64,000 nt of DNA, taken from assembly GCF_023715725.1 (NCBI RefSeq), contig NZ_JAMBOT010000001.1, forward strand, positions 248,001-312,000, read 5' to 3'. How positions within the stretch are numbered: position 1 is the first letter of the stretch; every line of letters begins with the position of its first letter. This document shows, in pieces, positions 1 to 8,248 of the stretch. The position numbers were made by a program, and so were the translations under genes. The notes below the pieces were generated by a model. That model was not told the DNA's origin and ran no database searches. It saw only the letters and a program-made list of their open reading frames with translations. Origin of the DNA: Paenibacillus pasadenensis. Its GTDB lineage: Bacteria > Bacillota > Bacilli > Paenibacillales > Paenibacillaceae.

Positions 1-20
1 GCAGTTGTGATCTGATCCAC
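1..20 (-). CDS. Start of an unidentified downstream gene (cut by window edge)
   Basis: A GTG at 20-18 on the minus strand is preceded, with about 7 nt spacing, by a strong Shine-Dalgarno (AGGAGGG, complement of 28-34). Only six codons lie in the window (V-D-Q-I-T-T), too few to identify the protein. It follows the rnjB terminator, so it probably belongs to a separate transcript. Confidence 0.4.
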
Positions 21-45
21 AATCCGTCCCTCCTCTTTTTCTCTA

Positions 46-100
46 AAAGTCCGCTGAAAATTGCGCTAGGGGCTTGACGCGCGCATTTTCAACGACTTCT
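46..100 (-). other. Imperfect long hairpin in the leader of the edge gene
   Basis: The arms at about 46-65 and 79-100 are near-complementary (shared core TGAAAAT flanked by GCGC and AGTC), with a loop of about 13 nt. On the minus-strand transcript the structure ends in a short U-containing stretch about 15 nt before the Shine-Dalgarno of the edge gene. It may be an attenuator or simply an intergenic dyad; the function is unknown. I see no clear promoter between it and the rnjB terminator. Confidence 0.35.
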
Positions 101-167
101 AAAGCTGCAAAGGTAGTATGACGATGGAAAGACAATCCCATACCCGGTACCAAAAGCGGCGGAATGC

Positions 168-213
168 AAAAAAGACCGTCCCCAGCGTCATTATTGACGC
201 TAGAAACGGCCTT
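168..213 (-). terminator. Intrinsic terminator after rnjB
   Basis: Read on the minus strand, a GGCCGT...TAGCGTCA arm pairs with TGACGCT...ACGGTC around an ATAA loop and is followed directly by six T residues (168-173). It lies 12 nt beyond the rnjB stop and should end the dapA/rnjB-side transcription. Confidence 0.85.
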
Positions 214-224
214 TAGAGATCGAA

Positions 225-1904
225 TTATACTTCCATAATAATCGGCAAAATCATTGGGCGGCGGCGCGTTTGCTCGTACAGGAAGCGACCCAGCGCATCC
301 TTAACGTTTGTTTTGAGCGAAGCCCATTCGTTGACCTTGTCGTTCATCAGCTTGTTCAGCGTTGTCGTTACGATACGGTTCGCTTCGTCCAGCAATCCTT
401 CGGATTCACGCACATACACAAAACCGCGCGAAATAATGTCCGGACCCGACTTGATCGTGCCGTCCTGCTTGCTCAGCGTTACAACGACGACCAGAATGCC
501 GTCCTGCGAAAGCAGCTTGCGGTCGCGAAGCACGATGTTGCCTACGTCGCCAACGCCAAGTCCGTCAATTAGCACGTTGCCGGAAGGCACCTTGGAGCCT
601 TTGCGTCCGACGCCGTTCTGGAATTCAACGGTATCGCCGATATCGCAGAGGAAAATGTTCTCGGGATCAACGCCTACGGCCTCTCCTAGCTTAGCGTGCT
701 GGCGGAGCATCCGGTATTCACCGTGAATCGGGATGAAATATTGCGGCTTGATCAGGTTGAGCATCAGCTTCAGCTCTTCCTGGCTGCCGTGACCCGATAC
801 GTGAACGCCAGACACGGAGCCTGGGCCGTAAATAACGTTAGCTCCAAGACGGAACAGCTCGTCTACCGTGCGGCCTACATCCCGTTCATTGCCCGGAATA
901 GGCGTTGCAGCGATAATGACGGTGTCGCCTGGCAGGATGTCGATTTTGCGGTGCGTGGAGCGGGCCATGCGCGTCAATGCCGACATCGGCTCGCCCTGGC
1001 TGCCTGTGCAAAGCACCGCTACGCGGTCGGCCGCCATTTTGTTCACTTCCTCCGGCTCGATAATCATGCCTTCCGGAATGTTCAAATATCCGAGCTCGCC
1101 GGCAATCGTCACTACATTCACCATGCTGCGTCCAACAATCGCGACTTTACGCTTAGTAGCCATTGCCGCGTTGAACACCTGCTGAATCCGGTGAACGTTG
1201 GAAGCAAACGTCGCGACGACGACGCGCTGCTGGGATTTGCGGAAAATTTCCGTCAGCTCTATGCCGACATTGCTTTCGGACGGAGTCATGCCAGGGCGTT
1301 CAGCGTTCGTGCTGTCGGACAGCAATGCAAGCACGCCGCGTTTGCCGATCTCGGCAATGCGCTGCAGATCCGCGAACTGATCGTTCACCGGTGTGAAATC
1401 AAACTTGAAGTCGCCGGTATGTACGACTGTTCCTTCTGGAGTCTCAAGGCATACGCCGACGGAATCCGGAATACTGTGGTTCGTCTTGAAGAAGCTTGCC
1501 GTAATCGTTCCAAGCTCAAGCACGGAGTCGGCATTGATCAGAATGCGCTTCGTCTCGCCAAGCAGACCGGCTTCCTTCAGCTTGCCCTCGATCAGGCCAA
1601 GCGTAAGCTTGGTGGCATATACGGGAACATTCAGATGACGCAGCACATAAGGCAAACCGCCAATGTGATCCTCATGTCCGTGGGTAATAATGATGCCGCG
1701 AACTTTGTCCTTGTTTTCGGTCAAGTAGGTGATATCGGGGATGACGATGTCGATTCCGAGCATGTCCTCCTCCGGGAATTTTAGGCCGGAGTCAACAACG
1801 ACAATGTCATTCCCATACTGGATGACATACATATTTTTGCCGATCTCTCCTACGCCGCCAAGGGCGAAGATGAGCAGCTTGTCCTGGATATTCTTTTTTG
1901 ACAA
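225..1904 (-). CDS. rnjB: Ribonuclease J (rnjB locus, catalytically intact type)
   Basis: 559-residue metallo-beta-lactamase/beta-CASP ribonuclease, a 5'-to-3' exo- and endonuclease of mRNA decay and rRNA maturation. The N-terminal segment GGVGEIGKN and zinc-binding HGHEDHIGG lie at about residues 17-84. The beta-CASP segments (DSTNAERPG, ATFASNVHRIQQ) and IHGEYRM follow, and the C-terminus RRRPMILPIIMEV is close to RNase J1. The start is TTG at 1904, about 9 nt after AGGAGG; no closer start has a ribosome site. The locus (downstream of dapA) corresponds to B. subtilis rnjB, whose product has a degenerate HxHxDH motif, but here the motif is complete. The gene has its own promoter (2070-2099) and terminator. 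Function is confident; J1 versus J2 assignment is not. Confidence 0.93.
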   Translation of the reverse strand: MSKKNIQDKLLIFALGGVGEIGKNMYVIQYGNDIVVVDSGLKFPEEDMLGIDIVIPDITYLTENKDKVRGIIITHGHEDHIGGLPYVLRHLNVPVYATKLTLGLIEGKLKEAGLLGETKRILINADSVLELGTITASFFKTNHSIPDSVGVCLETPEGTVVHTGDFKFDFTPVNDQFADLQRIAEIGKRGVLALLSDSTNAERPGMTPSESNVGIELTEIFRKSQQRVVVATFASNVHRIQQVFNAAMATKRKVAIVGRSMVNVVTIAGELGYLNIPEGMIIEPEEVNKMAADRVAVLCTGSQGEPMSALTRMARSTHRKIDILPGDTVIIAATPIPGNERDVGRTVDELFRLGANVIYGPGSVSGVHVSGHGSQEELKLMLNLIKPQYFIPIHGEYRMLRQHAKLGEAVGVDPENIFLCDIGDTVEFQNGVGRKGSKVPSGNVLIDGLGVGDVGNIVLRDRKLLSQDGILVVVVTLSKQDGTIKSGPDIISRGFVYVRESEGLLDEANRIVTTTLNKLMNDKVNEWASLKTNVKDALGRFLYEQTRRRPMILPIIMEV

Positions 1905-2069
1905 GGGAAATCTTACCTCCTATATATTGTGAGAAATTATCGATGGCTGTGAAAATAACCGCTTCCATGCGAATTCGACCAAATACATGCAATGCACGGA
2001 TTCACCCATCCGCCGCCGCGCGTTGGGCTTGAAGCCATATTAACTTTGCCGCACCAGTCACTTAGGAAT

Positions 2070-2099
2070 ATTATACATGATGCAAAAGATGGAACACAA
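2070..2099 (-). promoter_or_regulatory. Sigma-A promoter for rnjB
   Basis: The minus-strand hexamers TTGTGT (2094-2099) and TATAAT (2070-2075) are 18 nt apart. The rest of the 1905-2203 gap is an mRNA leader of roughly 155 nt with only small hairpins (for example GGAT...ATCC), and I see no gene in it. The gap lies between the dapA terminator and rnjB, so a separate promoter is expected. Confidence 0.65.
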
Positions 2100-2152
2100 G
2101 CTACCGCTTCAAGTCAACTTAACGATAAATGCAAGGCGGACGATTACCATAT

Positions 2153-2182
2153 AAAAACCGGCCCCCCTGCGAGGAGCCGGCG
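2153..2182 (-). terminator. Intrinsic terminator after dapA
   Basis: The minus-strand arm CCGGCTCCT, loop CGC and arm AGGGGGGCCGG are followed by five T residues. The structure starts about 20 nt past the dapA stop, separating dapA from rnjB. Confidence 0.8.
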
Positions 2183-2203
2183 CTTTTGAATATATAACCG
2201 AGC

Positions 2204-3076
2204 TTATAGCTCTTTAAGCAGTTCTTTTAGAGCGGCAGTTTCCGCCTCGTCTGCCTCAACAAGCGGCAGGCGAACGCCGCCGACAGGCAGCCCTTTAAGC
2301 GCCAGCGCTTTTTTGACGAGCACGGGGTTAGGAGCCGCGAACAATCCGTTAAAAATCGGCAGCAGCTTGCGATGCAGCGCGGCAGCCTCCGCATTGCGAC
2401 CTTCCAAATGGAATTGGATCATGTCCTTCATCTGCGGACCGACGATGTGGGCAGCTACGCTTACGATTCCGTACCCGCCGACGGCAAGCGTCGCCAGCCC
2501 GACGCTGTCGTCGCCTGTGTAAACGCGGAAGCTTTCCGGCGCTCCGCTGACAATCATTGCGATATGGTCGAGGGAGTGGCACTCCTTCGTCGCTACAATA
2601 TTAGGCACATCCTGAGCCAGCCGGACCGTTGTAGCCGCATTCATGCTGGCTACTGTACGGGTCGGCACGTTGTAAAGCATAACCGGGAGCGAAGTCGACT
2701 CGGCGATTGCTTTGAAATGCTGGTACATGCCCTCTTGGCTCGGTTTGTTGTAATAAGGAACGACAAGCAAAACTCCGTCAACGCCCGCTTTTTGAGCGAT
2801 AGCCGTCAGATGAATGGAATGCGCGGTATCGTTGCTGCCGGTGCCGGCAATGATGCGGGCGCGGCCTGAGCTGCGCTCCATCGCGAAGCGGAACAGCCGA
2901 TCCTTCTCGTCATCCGTAAGCGTCGGCGATTCGCCGGTGGTTCCGCTGACAACGATTGAGTCGTTGAGCTGATCTTCGATCAGATAGTCGATCAGCTTCC
3001 CTGCCGTCTCCCAATCCACCGCGCCATCGGGAGTGAAAGGTGTAACCATTGCTGTAATCAGTCTGCCAAAATCCAT
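2204..3076 (-). CDS. dapA: 4-hydroxy-tetrahydrodipicolinate synthase
   Basis: Condenses pyruvate with aspartate semialdehyde, the first committed step of the lysine, diaminopimelate and dipicolinate branch. The 290 residues fit the family exactly. Visible features are the substrate loop SGTTGESPTL, the YNVPTRT segment containing the conserved Tyr, and the Schiff-base Lys in VATKECH. The start at 3076 (MDFGRLITAM) is chosen because GAGGAGGG lies 7 nt upstream; the longer reading frame to 3151 has no ribosome site and adds non-family sequence. It lies 120 nt downstream of dapG. With dapG and dpaAB nearby, the locus supplies dihydrodipicolinate for both peptidoglycan and spore dipicolinate. Confidence 0.96.
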   Translation of the reverse strand: MDFGRLITAMVTPFTPDGAVDWETAGKLIDYLIEDQLNDSIVVSGTTGESPTLTDDEKDRLFRFAMERSSGRARIIAGTGSNDTAHSIHLTAIAQKAGVDGVLLVVPYYNKPSQEGMYQHFKAIAESTSLPVMLYNVPTRTVASMNAATTVRLAQDVPNIVATKECHSLDHIAMIVSGAPESFRVYTGDDSVGLATLAVGGYGIVSVAAHIVGPQMKDMIQFHLEGRNAEAAALHRKLLPIFNGLFAAPNPVLVKKALALKGLPVGGVRLPLVEADEAETAALKELLKEL

Positions 3077-3196
3077 CCGGTTTCCCTCCTCGGCAGGTAC
3101 GGCGCCATCGCTAACGCACACTGCCTCATTAGTTGAACTGCCAACTTCCATAAAGTCCGGTAAATAATAAGCGATGCTCTCTATCTTATAAATATA

Positions 3197-4414
3197 TTAT
3201 AAGTGCAGTTCAAACTTGGCATGAAGCGCCCGAAGCGCATTGCCCATATGCTCCTCGCGGACAAGCACCCATATCGTCGTATTGGAGTCTGCCGATTGTA
3301 AAATCGGGATGCCCTGCTCCGCAAGAGCTTCCACAATGCGGGCCATAACTCCCGGCACGCGGTGCATGCCGCCTCCGATGACCGATACTTTAGCACAGCC
3401 GCTGACCGTCTCCGGCTCGAAGCCCAAATCCCTCAGCACCCGGACCGCTTTGTCCGCATCAGCGTCCATGACGGTGTAAAGAGCTCCCGCCAGCGTAACA
3501 TTGATAAGGTCGACGCTTATATGGTGGCGGGCCATCGACTGGAACACCTTCAGCTGCGTGTCGCCAATGCCCTCAACCGCGCGTACAGATATTTGCGTTA
3601 CCCCCTGCACATGCGCGATGCCGGTAACATGTCGGTCTTTAAGCGGCGCAGCCAGACTGAGAGCGGTGGGCAGATCGGTGACGAGCGTGCCCTCCTCGTC
3701 GGAAAAAGTCGAGCGCACACGCAGCGGAATGCGGGCCTGCTGCGCAATTTCCACGGCGCGGGGATGAATAACCTTTGCCCCTAAACGCGCCATATTGCAA
3801 ATCTCCGCATAACCGACCACGGTGAGCGGTTTGGCGTCCTTGACGATTCTCGGATCGGCTGTCAAAATCCCGTTGACATCGGTATAGATATCAACAATTT
3901 GCGCCTGCAGAGCGGCGCCAAGCGCCGTAGCTGAAGTATCGCTGCCGCCGCGTCCCAGCGTCGTCAGATCACCTCGGCTGTCCTGGCCTTGAAAGCCTGT
4001 TACGACGACCACCTCGCCCTGGTCAAGATGATGCTTCATCCGGTCGGTACGGATTTCTTCAATCCGCGCCTCCCCGAACTGGCTGCTCGTCAATATGCCT
4101 GCGCCGCCGCCGGTAAGAGCGACCGCCGGAATAGAGCGGGCCTGGAGAGCGCCGCAGAGAACTACAGCGGAAATAATCTCGCCGCAGCCCATCAGCAAAT
4201 CCTTCTCGCGCGAAGGCAATTCGCCGCCTTCCTCGCTTGCCAGCGACAACAGCGTGTCCGTAGCGTAAGGATCGCCGGAGCGTCCCATTGCAGACACGAC
4301 AACAACCAGCTGATGCCCCTCTTTAAGCTCCCGCTCGATATGGTGGATAACCAATTCCCGCGTCTGTTTCGTCGCCACCGATGTGCCGCCGAATTTTAAA
4401 ACCCGTACCCCCAT
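3197..4414 (-). CDS. dapG: Aspartokinase I (DAP-type)
   Basis: Phosphorylates aspartate at the entry to the diaminopimelate, lysine, threonine and methionine pathways. It has 405 residues; B. subtilis DapG is about the same length. The N-terminal kinase domain begins VLKFGGTSV and contains GRGGSDTSA and TDVNGI. The C-terminal ~150 residues carry two ACT-type regulatory segments (around QISVRAVEGIGD and VSVIGGGMHRVPGV). The start at 4414 follows AAGGG by about 9 nt; the upstream in-frame ATGs have no usable spacing. In B. subtilis asd precedes it, but here a terminator does, so it needs its own promoter. A weak candidate is TTGAAC (4495-4500) with TAGAAA (4474-4479), 15 nt apart. No lysine riboswitch is visible in the short leader. 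Confidence 0.94.
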   Translation of the reverse strand: MGVRVLKFGGTSVATKQTRELVIHHIERELKEGHQLVVVVSAMGRSGDPYATDTLLSLASEEGGELPSREKDLLMGCGEIISAVVLCGALQARSIPAVALTGGGAGILTSSQFGEARIEEIRTDRMKHHLDQGEVVVVTGFQGQDSRGDLTTLGRGGSDTSATALGAALQAQIVDIYTDVNGILTADPRIVKDAKPLTVVGYAEICNMARLGAKVIHPRAVEIAQQARIPLRVRSTFSDEEGTLVTDLPTALSLAAPLKDRHVTGIAHVQGVTQISVRAVEGIGDTQLKVFQSMARHHISVDLINVTLAGALYTVMDADADKAVRVLRDLGFEPETVSGCAKVSVIGGGMHRVPGVMARIVEALAEQGIPILQSADSNTTIWVLVREEHMGNALRALHAKFELHL

Positions 4415-4498
4415 AGATGACATCCCTTCTGCCGCTTCAATTAATGCAGCTATATGCATTAGCGTCGCAATCATTTCTACATTTCGCTTGTTAGGTTC

Positions 4499-4532
4499 AA
4501 AAAAAGCCGCCAGCGTATCGCTCGCTGCCGGC
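4499..4532 (-). terminator. Intrinsic terminator between dpaB and dapG
   Basis: The minus-strand arms GCCGGCAGCG and CGCTGGCGGC (9 of 10 pairs) enclose a 7-nt loop and are followed by seven T residues. It occupies the place where asd sits in the B. subtilis spoVF-asd-dapG operon, so it separates sporulation dipicolinate genes from vegetative dapG. A second dyad (CCGGAC...GTCCGG, about 4562-4590) lies between it and the dpaB stop. Confidence 0.85.
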
Positions 4533-4609
4533 TGACGTATATCCGCCGCCCGGCTTCAAATCCGGACATGACGCTCAAGTCCGGGCTGCCGCCAAGCGCG
4601 CAGGTTGAT

Positions 4610-5197
4610 TTAAGCTCTCTGAATCAATACAGGCTGGATCTGGCGGCCCTGCAGCGCATGCTCGCAAGCTTCCATCACCATATCCATCTTGGCGACAAGC
4701 GAATTCGGCTTGTTGACGGGATCGTCCTGGCCGAAGGGAACAAAATAAATGTTCTTCGCTACCATCAGCTTGGCGATATTCGCCATATTGAGCCCGAGAC
4801 CGTCGTTGGTGGAAATGGCGAGTACAACTGGCCTTCCGTTGCGCATCTGGGCTTTAGCGGCCATCAGCACAGCGCCATCCGTCAGCGCGTTGGCCAGCTT
4901 GCTCGTCGTATTGCCGGTGCATGGCGCGATCAGCATCACATTCAACAGCTTGGATGGACCAAGCGGTTCGGCCTGAACGACCGTGGATATGATCTCATTG
5001 CCGGTAATATCCCGCAGCTGACGCCTCCACTCCTCGGCCGTACCGAATCTGGTATCCGTCGTCATAAGACTCTGGGTTACAATTGGCACGACATTGGCGC
5101 CCGCGTCGACAAACTTCTGAATCTGAGGCATTACCTCGGCAAAGGTGCAGTGGGAGCCCGAAAGGGCGTATCCGACCGTAAGTCCGTTCCAGTTCAT
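4610..5197 (-). CDS. dpaB: Dipicolinate synthase subunit B
   Basis: Flavoprotein-like subunit (SpoVFB family) of the two-subunit dipicolinate synthase, active in the mother cell during sporulation. The 195 residues match the family length. Typical segments are YALSGSHCTF near the N-terminus, the nucleotide-binding-like APCTGNTTSKLANALTDG, and LAISTNDGLG. Its ATG overlaps the dpaA stop codon by 4 nt, indicating translational coupling and equal dosage with dpaA. Its presence marks the host as an endospore former that makes dipicolinate by the Bacillus-type route rather than the Etf-type route of some clostridia. Confidence 0.94.
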   Translation of the reverse strand: MNWNGLTVGYALSGSHCTFAEVMPQIQKFVDAGANVVPIVTQSLMTTDTRFGTAEEWRRQLRDITGNEIISTVVQAEPLGPSKLLNVMLIAPCTGNTTSKLANALTDGAVLMAAKAQMRNGRPVVLAISTNDGLGLNMANIAKLMVAKNIYFVPFGQDDPVNKPNSLVAKMDMVMEACEHALQGRQIQPVLIQRA

Positions 5198-6093
5198 TGT
5201 TCATTCCCCCGCGTGCTGATGTCATCCAGAATCAGCTGAGTGACACAATCCGCTATGATTCGTCCAGCGGTTACGGGGGCCACGATACCGGGCAGTCCGG
5301 GAGCCAAAATCGCCTTCAATCCCCGTTTCTCCGCGAAGCGGAAATCGGTTCCTCCAGGTTTGGAGGCCAGGTCGATAATAACGGCCCGGGAAGGCATTCC
5401 GGCTATCATTTGCGCTGTGACTATCATAGTAGGAATTGTGTTAAAAAGCAAGTCAATATTGGCAGCGTAATCCTGCAAATCCCGCGTGTAGAAAGGCTTT
5501 GCGCCCATCTCGGCCGCCCTTGCGTAATGCTCTGGACGATGCACTCCGGCATAAACTTGAGCGCCGAGCGCAAGCAGCGTCCGGACAAGCGTAAGCCCCG
5601 TCCGTCCCAATCCAAGCACCATGCAGGCCGAGCCGTGCAGCGTAATATCCGTATGTTCGATCGCCATCTTGACCGCCCCTTCGGCAGTCGGGATGGAATT
5701 CAATATCGCTACGTCATCTCTCTCAAATAATTCGACAAGAGCAATACCGTGCTTTTGGCAAAGCTCTTTTAAATACGGCCGGGCCATGCCAGCGTATACC
5801 GTGCCGTATTTCGGGATCCGGCTAAACATGCCGTCTGTCAGCAGCAGCTCGCTATCGCTGAAAGCAGCCGGTATCAGGCCGGCGTCATCCGTTCCGACTG
5901 CCGGAAGGATGACGGCATCTGCCTTGTCGAACAATTCCTCCCGCAGCTCGCTGTTCGAGATATCCCCGGGAAGGGTACGGAGCCCGTCGAAGCCTGAAAC
6001 CGTCAGCGAAGCATTCAGCTCCGAGAGCCTGCGGATGACCTCTAGCTGCCTTGCGTCGCCGCCGATCAGCAGCACTTGAACGCCGGTCAGCAT
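5194..6093 (-). CDS. dpaA: Dipicolinate synthase subunit A
   Basis: SpoVFA family, about 299 residues. The N-terminal segment GGDARQLEVIRRL is characteristic, and a Rossmann-type site (VLGLGRTGLTLVRTLLALG) lies around residue 155. It oxidises dihydrodipicolinate to dipicolinate together with DpaB. The start at 6093 (MLTGVQVLLIGG) matches known family starts; the ORF extends upstream to 6117 but that ATG has no ribosome site, whereas AGAGGATG lies upstream of 6093. A sigma-K-like promoter (6325-6353) and a terminator-like hairpin (6127-6170) lie in its 230-nt leader. YmxH, found upstream in B. subtilis, is absent. Confidence 0.94.
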   Translation of the reverse strand: MLTGVQVLLIGGDARQLEVIRRLSELNASLTVSGFDGLRTLPGDISNSELREELFDKADAVILPAVGTDDAGLIPAAFSDSELLLTDGMFSRIPKYGTVYAGMARPYLKELCQKHGIALVELFERDDVAILNSIPTAEGAVKMAIEHTDITLHGSACMVLGLGRTGLTLVRTLLALGAQVYAGVHRPEHYARAAEMGAKPFYTRDLQDYAANIDLLFNTIPTMIVTAQMIAGMPSRAVIIDLASKPGGTDFRFAEKRGLKAILAPGLPGIVAPVTAGRIIADCVTQLILDDISTRGNEQ

Positions 6094-6126
6094 GCTGGCG
6101 TCACATCCTCTCACCATATTCGAACT

Positions 6127-6170
6127 AAAACGGCAGCCTACCGGGGGTACGCCAGTCGGTACGCCGTTTT
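6127..6170 (-). promoter_or_regulatory. Terminator-like hairpin in the dpaA leader (candidate attenuator)
   Basis: An 8-bp perfect outer stem (arms 6127-6134 and 6163-6170, AAAACGGC/GCCGTTTT) encloses a second 5-bp TACCG/CGGTA stem. The minus transcript ends the structure with UUUU and the dpaA start is 34 nt further on. An octamer GGCGTACC occurs twice in the descending arm, which allows alternative pairings. The preceding gene, dut, already has its own strong terminator. Either this is a weak extra terminator or it controls readthrough into dpaAB; nothing in the sequence decides between these. Confidence 0.5.
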
Positions 6171-6324
6171 TCCACTTCGTCCAGCCGCCAAGGCAATTGG
6201 CATAACCGGCGGCGGCTTTGCTCTACTACTAAGAAATTAATTCCTGACCGGAATAACTCCCGTAAATTCCATCGCACACGGACACCTCCGCAGGCGCGGC
6301 GGGGCTGTGTTGCTTGGTATAGTG

Positions 6325-6353
6325 CATTTTATGCGGCAGAAGCGGAGTGGGTT
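6325..6353 (-). promoter_or_regulatory. Sigma-K-like promoter for dpaAB
   Basis: On the minus strand AACC (6350-6353) is followed after 16 nt by CATAAAATG (6325-6333). The B. subtilis sigma-K consensus is mACm, 16-17 nt, CATAnnnTA, so only the last position of the -10 deviates. In B. subtilis spoVF is transcribed by sigma-K in the mother cell. The gap 6094-6518 contains no gene: it holds the dut terminator, this promoter, a GCCGCC/GGCGGC dyad (about 6184-6215) and the leader hairpin. Confidence 0.6.
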
Positions 6354-6396
6354 ACACGCTGACGGTTAAGGCTTCGCAATGGGCTTAAGGCGCATG

Positions 6397-6450
6397 CAAA
6401 AACAAGCCGTCCTTCGCTGCCATGAAGCGGGTAGCGAAAAACGGCTTGTT
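6397..6450 (-). terminator. Intrinsic terminator after dut
   Basis: A perfect 10-bp stem (AACAAGCCGT with ACGGCTTGTT, arms 6401-6410 and 6441-6450) contains an inner TTCGCT/AGCGAA stem, and the minus transcript continues into a U tract. It ends the ylxY-mlpA-dut transcript before the dpaA promoter. Confidence 0.88.
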
Positions 6451-6518
6451 TGTTCTGTTAATGACTTATTGTTCCTAAGCGCGGCAGTCCAGTCTTGCCG
6501 ATGCCGCAACATAACGGC

Positions 6519-6962
6519 TTATTTGCCGGTATGACCAAAGCCTCCGGCTCCGCGCAGCGTCTCCGGAAGCTCTTCCGCCTCCTGAATGCTGATCGCAGGC
6601 ACGGTTTGGAACACCATCTGGGCAATCCGCTCGCCTCTCGCAATTGCAAAAGGCTCCTGCCCCAGATTGATGAGCAGCACCTTCACTTCACCCCGGTAAT
6701 CGGCGTCGATTGTCCCGGGTGAATTCAGGCAGGTGATGCCGTGTTTGTAAGCCAGGCCACTGCGCGGACGAATCTGCGCCTCCAGCTCCGGCGGCATTGC
6801 CATCGCAAAGCCGGTTGGAATAAGCTGGCGCTCGCCGGGCTGCAGCACAACGGTCTCGCCAACAGCTGCATGCAGGTCGAATCCGGCAGCAGCCTCAGAC
6901 ATGCGAGCCGGGAGCAGTACGTCCTCGTTGCCCGGCAGTCGTTTAAACAATACTTGATGCAA
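6519..6962 (-). CDS. dut: Deoxyuridine 5'-triphosphate nucleotidohydrolase
   Basis: Trimeric-type dUTPase, 147 residues, hydrolyses dUTP to dUMP and so keeps uracil out of DNA. The conserved motifs are visible in order: AAGFDLHA, the RPRSGLA motif, [14 protein letters not shown] with the catalytic Asp, the RIAQMV segment, and the C-terminal arm GAGGFGHTG (His where Ser is more usual). The start is TTG at 6962, with GAGGAGG about 7 nt upstream. This overlaps the end of mlpA by 20 nt, so its ribosome site lies inside mlpA. No dut-specific promoter is evident, so expression seems tied to mlpA or to an internal promoter. B. subtilis has no dut at this site. Confidence 0.93.
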   Translation of the reverse strand: MHQVLFKRLPGNEDVLLPARMSEAAAGFDLHAAVGETVVLQPGERQLIPTGFAMAMPPELEAQIRPRSGLAYKHGITCLNSPGTIDADYRGEVKVLLINLGQEPFAIARGERIAQMVFQTVPAISIQEAEELPETLRGAGGFGHTGK

Positions 6963-8208
6963 AACGGTCCCTCCTCAAAGCTGCGGCAGGGCCTTCCTCC
7001 GTGCCAACCATAGCAACGGCGAACGGCACAGCCAGCATCCGGGCCGTAACGGCGCGAATGTCGTCCATTTTTACCGCTTCGATGCGTTCAATAATTTCAT
7101 CCATTGTATAATGCTTGCCAAGCATCAGCTCGTTTTTGCCGTTGCGGTTCATCCGGCTGCTCGTGCTTTCAAGGCTCAGAATCAGGCTGCCCTTAAGCTG
7201 TTCCTTGCCGCGGTGGAGCTCGGCGTCCGTCAATCCGTTAGCCGATAGATCGGCCAGCAGCTCCATCGTCAAATCAAGCACGTCCGACGTTTGCTTCGGC
7301 GCTGTTCCCGCATATACGGTAAACAGGCCGGAGTCCGCATAAGACGTATGATAGGAGTAGACGGAATAAGCCAGTCCGCGCTTCTCGCGAATTTCCTGGA
7401 ACAGCCGGGAGCTCATGCCTCCGCCAAGCGCGTTGTTCAGGAGCACCATCGCATAAAGCTTGTCATCGTCAATGGAGCAGCCTGGGAACGTGAGGCAAAT
7501 ATGATTTTGCTCCGTTTGTTTCGGACGGAAAATATACTGTCCATTGAATTGAGGCGCCTCCAGGCTTTTGCCTGCGCCTCTTGCGCTCATGCGGCCAAAC
7601 TTCTGCTCCAGAAGTTCCAGCAGCGCTTTTTCTTCAATGTTGCCAGCCACGCTAATGACGGTATTCTCAATCGTGTATTGCTCATTCATATATGTCCGCA
7701 GCGTATCCGGCCCCATCTCGGCAAGCCGTTCTTCAAGTCCAAGAATGGAGTAAGCCAATGGATGATTGCCGTAAGATGCGCGTGAAGCCTCGTCATGGAC
7801 TTTGTCATCAGGAGTATCCTCATACATGGATATTTCTTCCAAAATGACGTTTTTCTCCTTGGCCAGCTCCCCCTCGTCAAAACGGGAGTCAAAAAACATA
7901 TCCGCCAATGCGTCCACCGCAAGCGGCAGATGCTGGTCCAGCACTTTGGCAAAATAACACGTATATTCTTTCGCTGTAAAAGCGTTCACGTTGCCGCCGA
8001 TTCCGTCGAACAGATCCGCGATATCCTTGGCGCTGCGGGTAGCAGTGCCTTTAAAGAGCATGTGCTCAATAAAATGGGAGATGCCGTTGTTGGCCGGGGT
8101 TTCGCTGCGCGAGCCCGTCTTCACCCAAATGCCGAACGAGACAGATCGGCAGGTCGGAATCGGTTCCGCTACAACGCGAAGGCCATTGCTGAGTCGATAT
8201 AAGTTCAC
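6943..8208 (-). CDS. mlpA: M16-family zinc peptidase (MlpA/YmxG type)
   Basis: 421-residue single-module insulinase-like (pitrilysin, M16B) metallopeptidase related to mitochondrial processing peptidase beta. The inverted zinc motif HFIEH (H45, E48, H49) is intact, with the downstream Glu in the [10 protein letters not shown] region and the [10 protein letters not shown] segment of the C-terminal domain. The start is GTG at 8208, following AGGAGG with about 6-7 nt spacing; the ORF extension to 8265 gives unrelated residues. It follows ylxY by 40 nt and precedes dut with a 20-nt overlap. The ylxY-mlpA pair sits behind a sigma-E promoter here, suggesting a mother-cell role; the substrate is unknown. 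Confidence 0.93.
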   Translation of the reverse strand: MNLYRLSNGLRVVAEPIPTCRSVSFGIWVKTGSRSETPANNGISHFIEHMLFKGTATRSAKDIADLFDGIGGNVNAFTAKEYTCYFAKVLDQHLPLAVDALADMFFDSRFDEGELAKEKNVILEEISMYEDTPDDKVHDEASRASYGNHPLAYSILGLEERLAEMGPDTLRTYMNEQYTIENTVISVAGNIEEKALLELLEQKFGRMSARGAGKSLEAPQFNGQYIFRPKQTEQNHICLTFPGCSIDDDKLYAMVLLNNALGGGMSSRLFQEIREKRGLAYSVYSYHTSYADSGLFTVYAGTAPKQTSDVLDLTMELLADLSANGLTDAELHRGKEQLKGSLILSLESTSSRMNRNGKNELMLGKHYTMDEIIERIEAVKMDDIRAVTARMLAVPFAVAMVGTEEGPAAALRRDRFASSIV

Positions 8209-8248
8209 CGGTTCTCCTCCTAGAAGTTTAATTATCATCATATCAAAA

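Noticed and set aside
4415-4500. Lysine riboswitch upstream of dapG
   Set aside because: The leader is under 90 nt and lacks the size and structure of a lysine riboswitch; no known core is visible.
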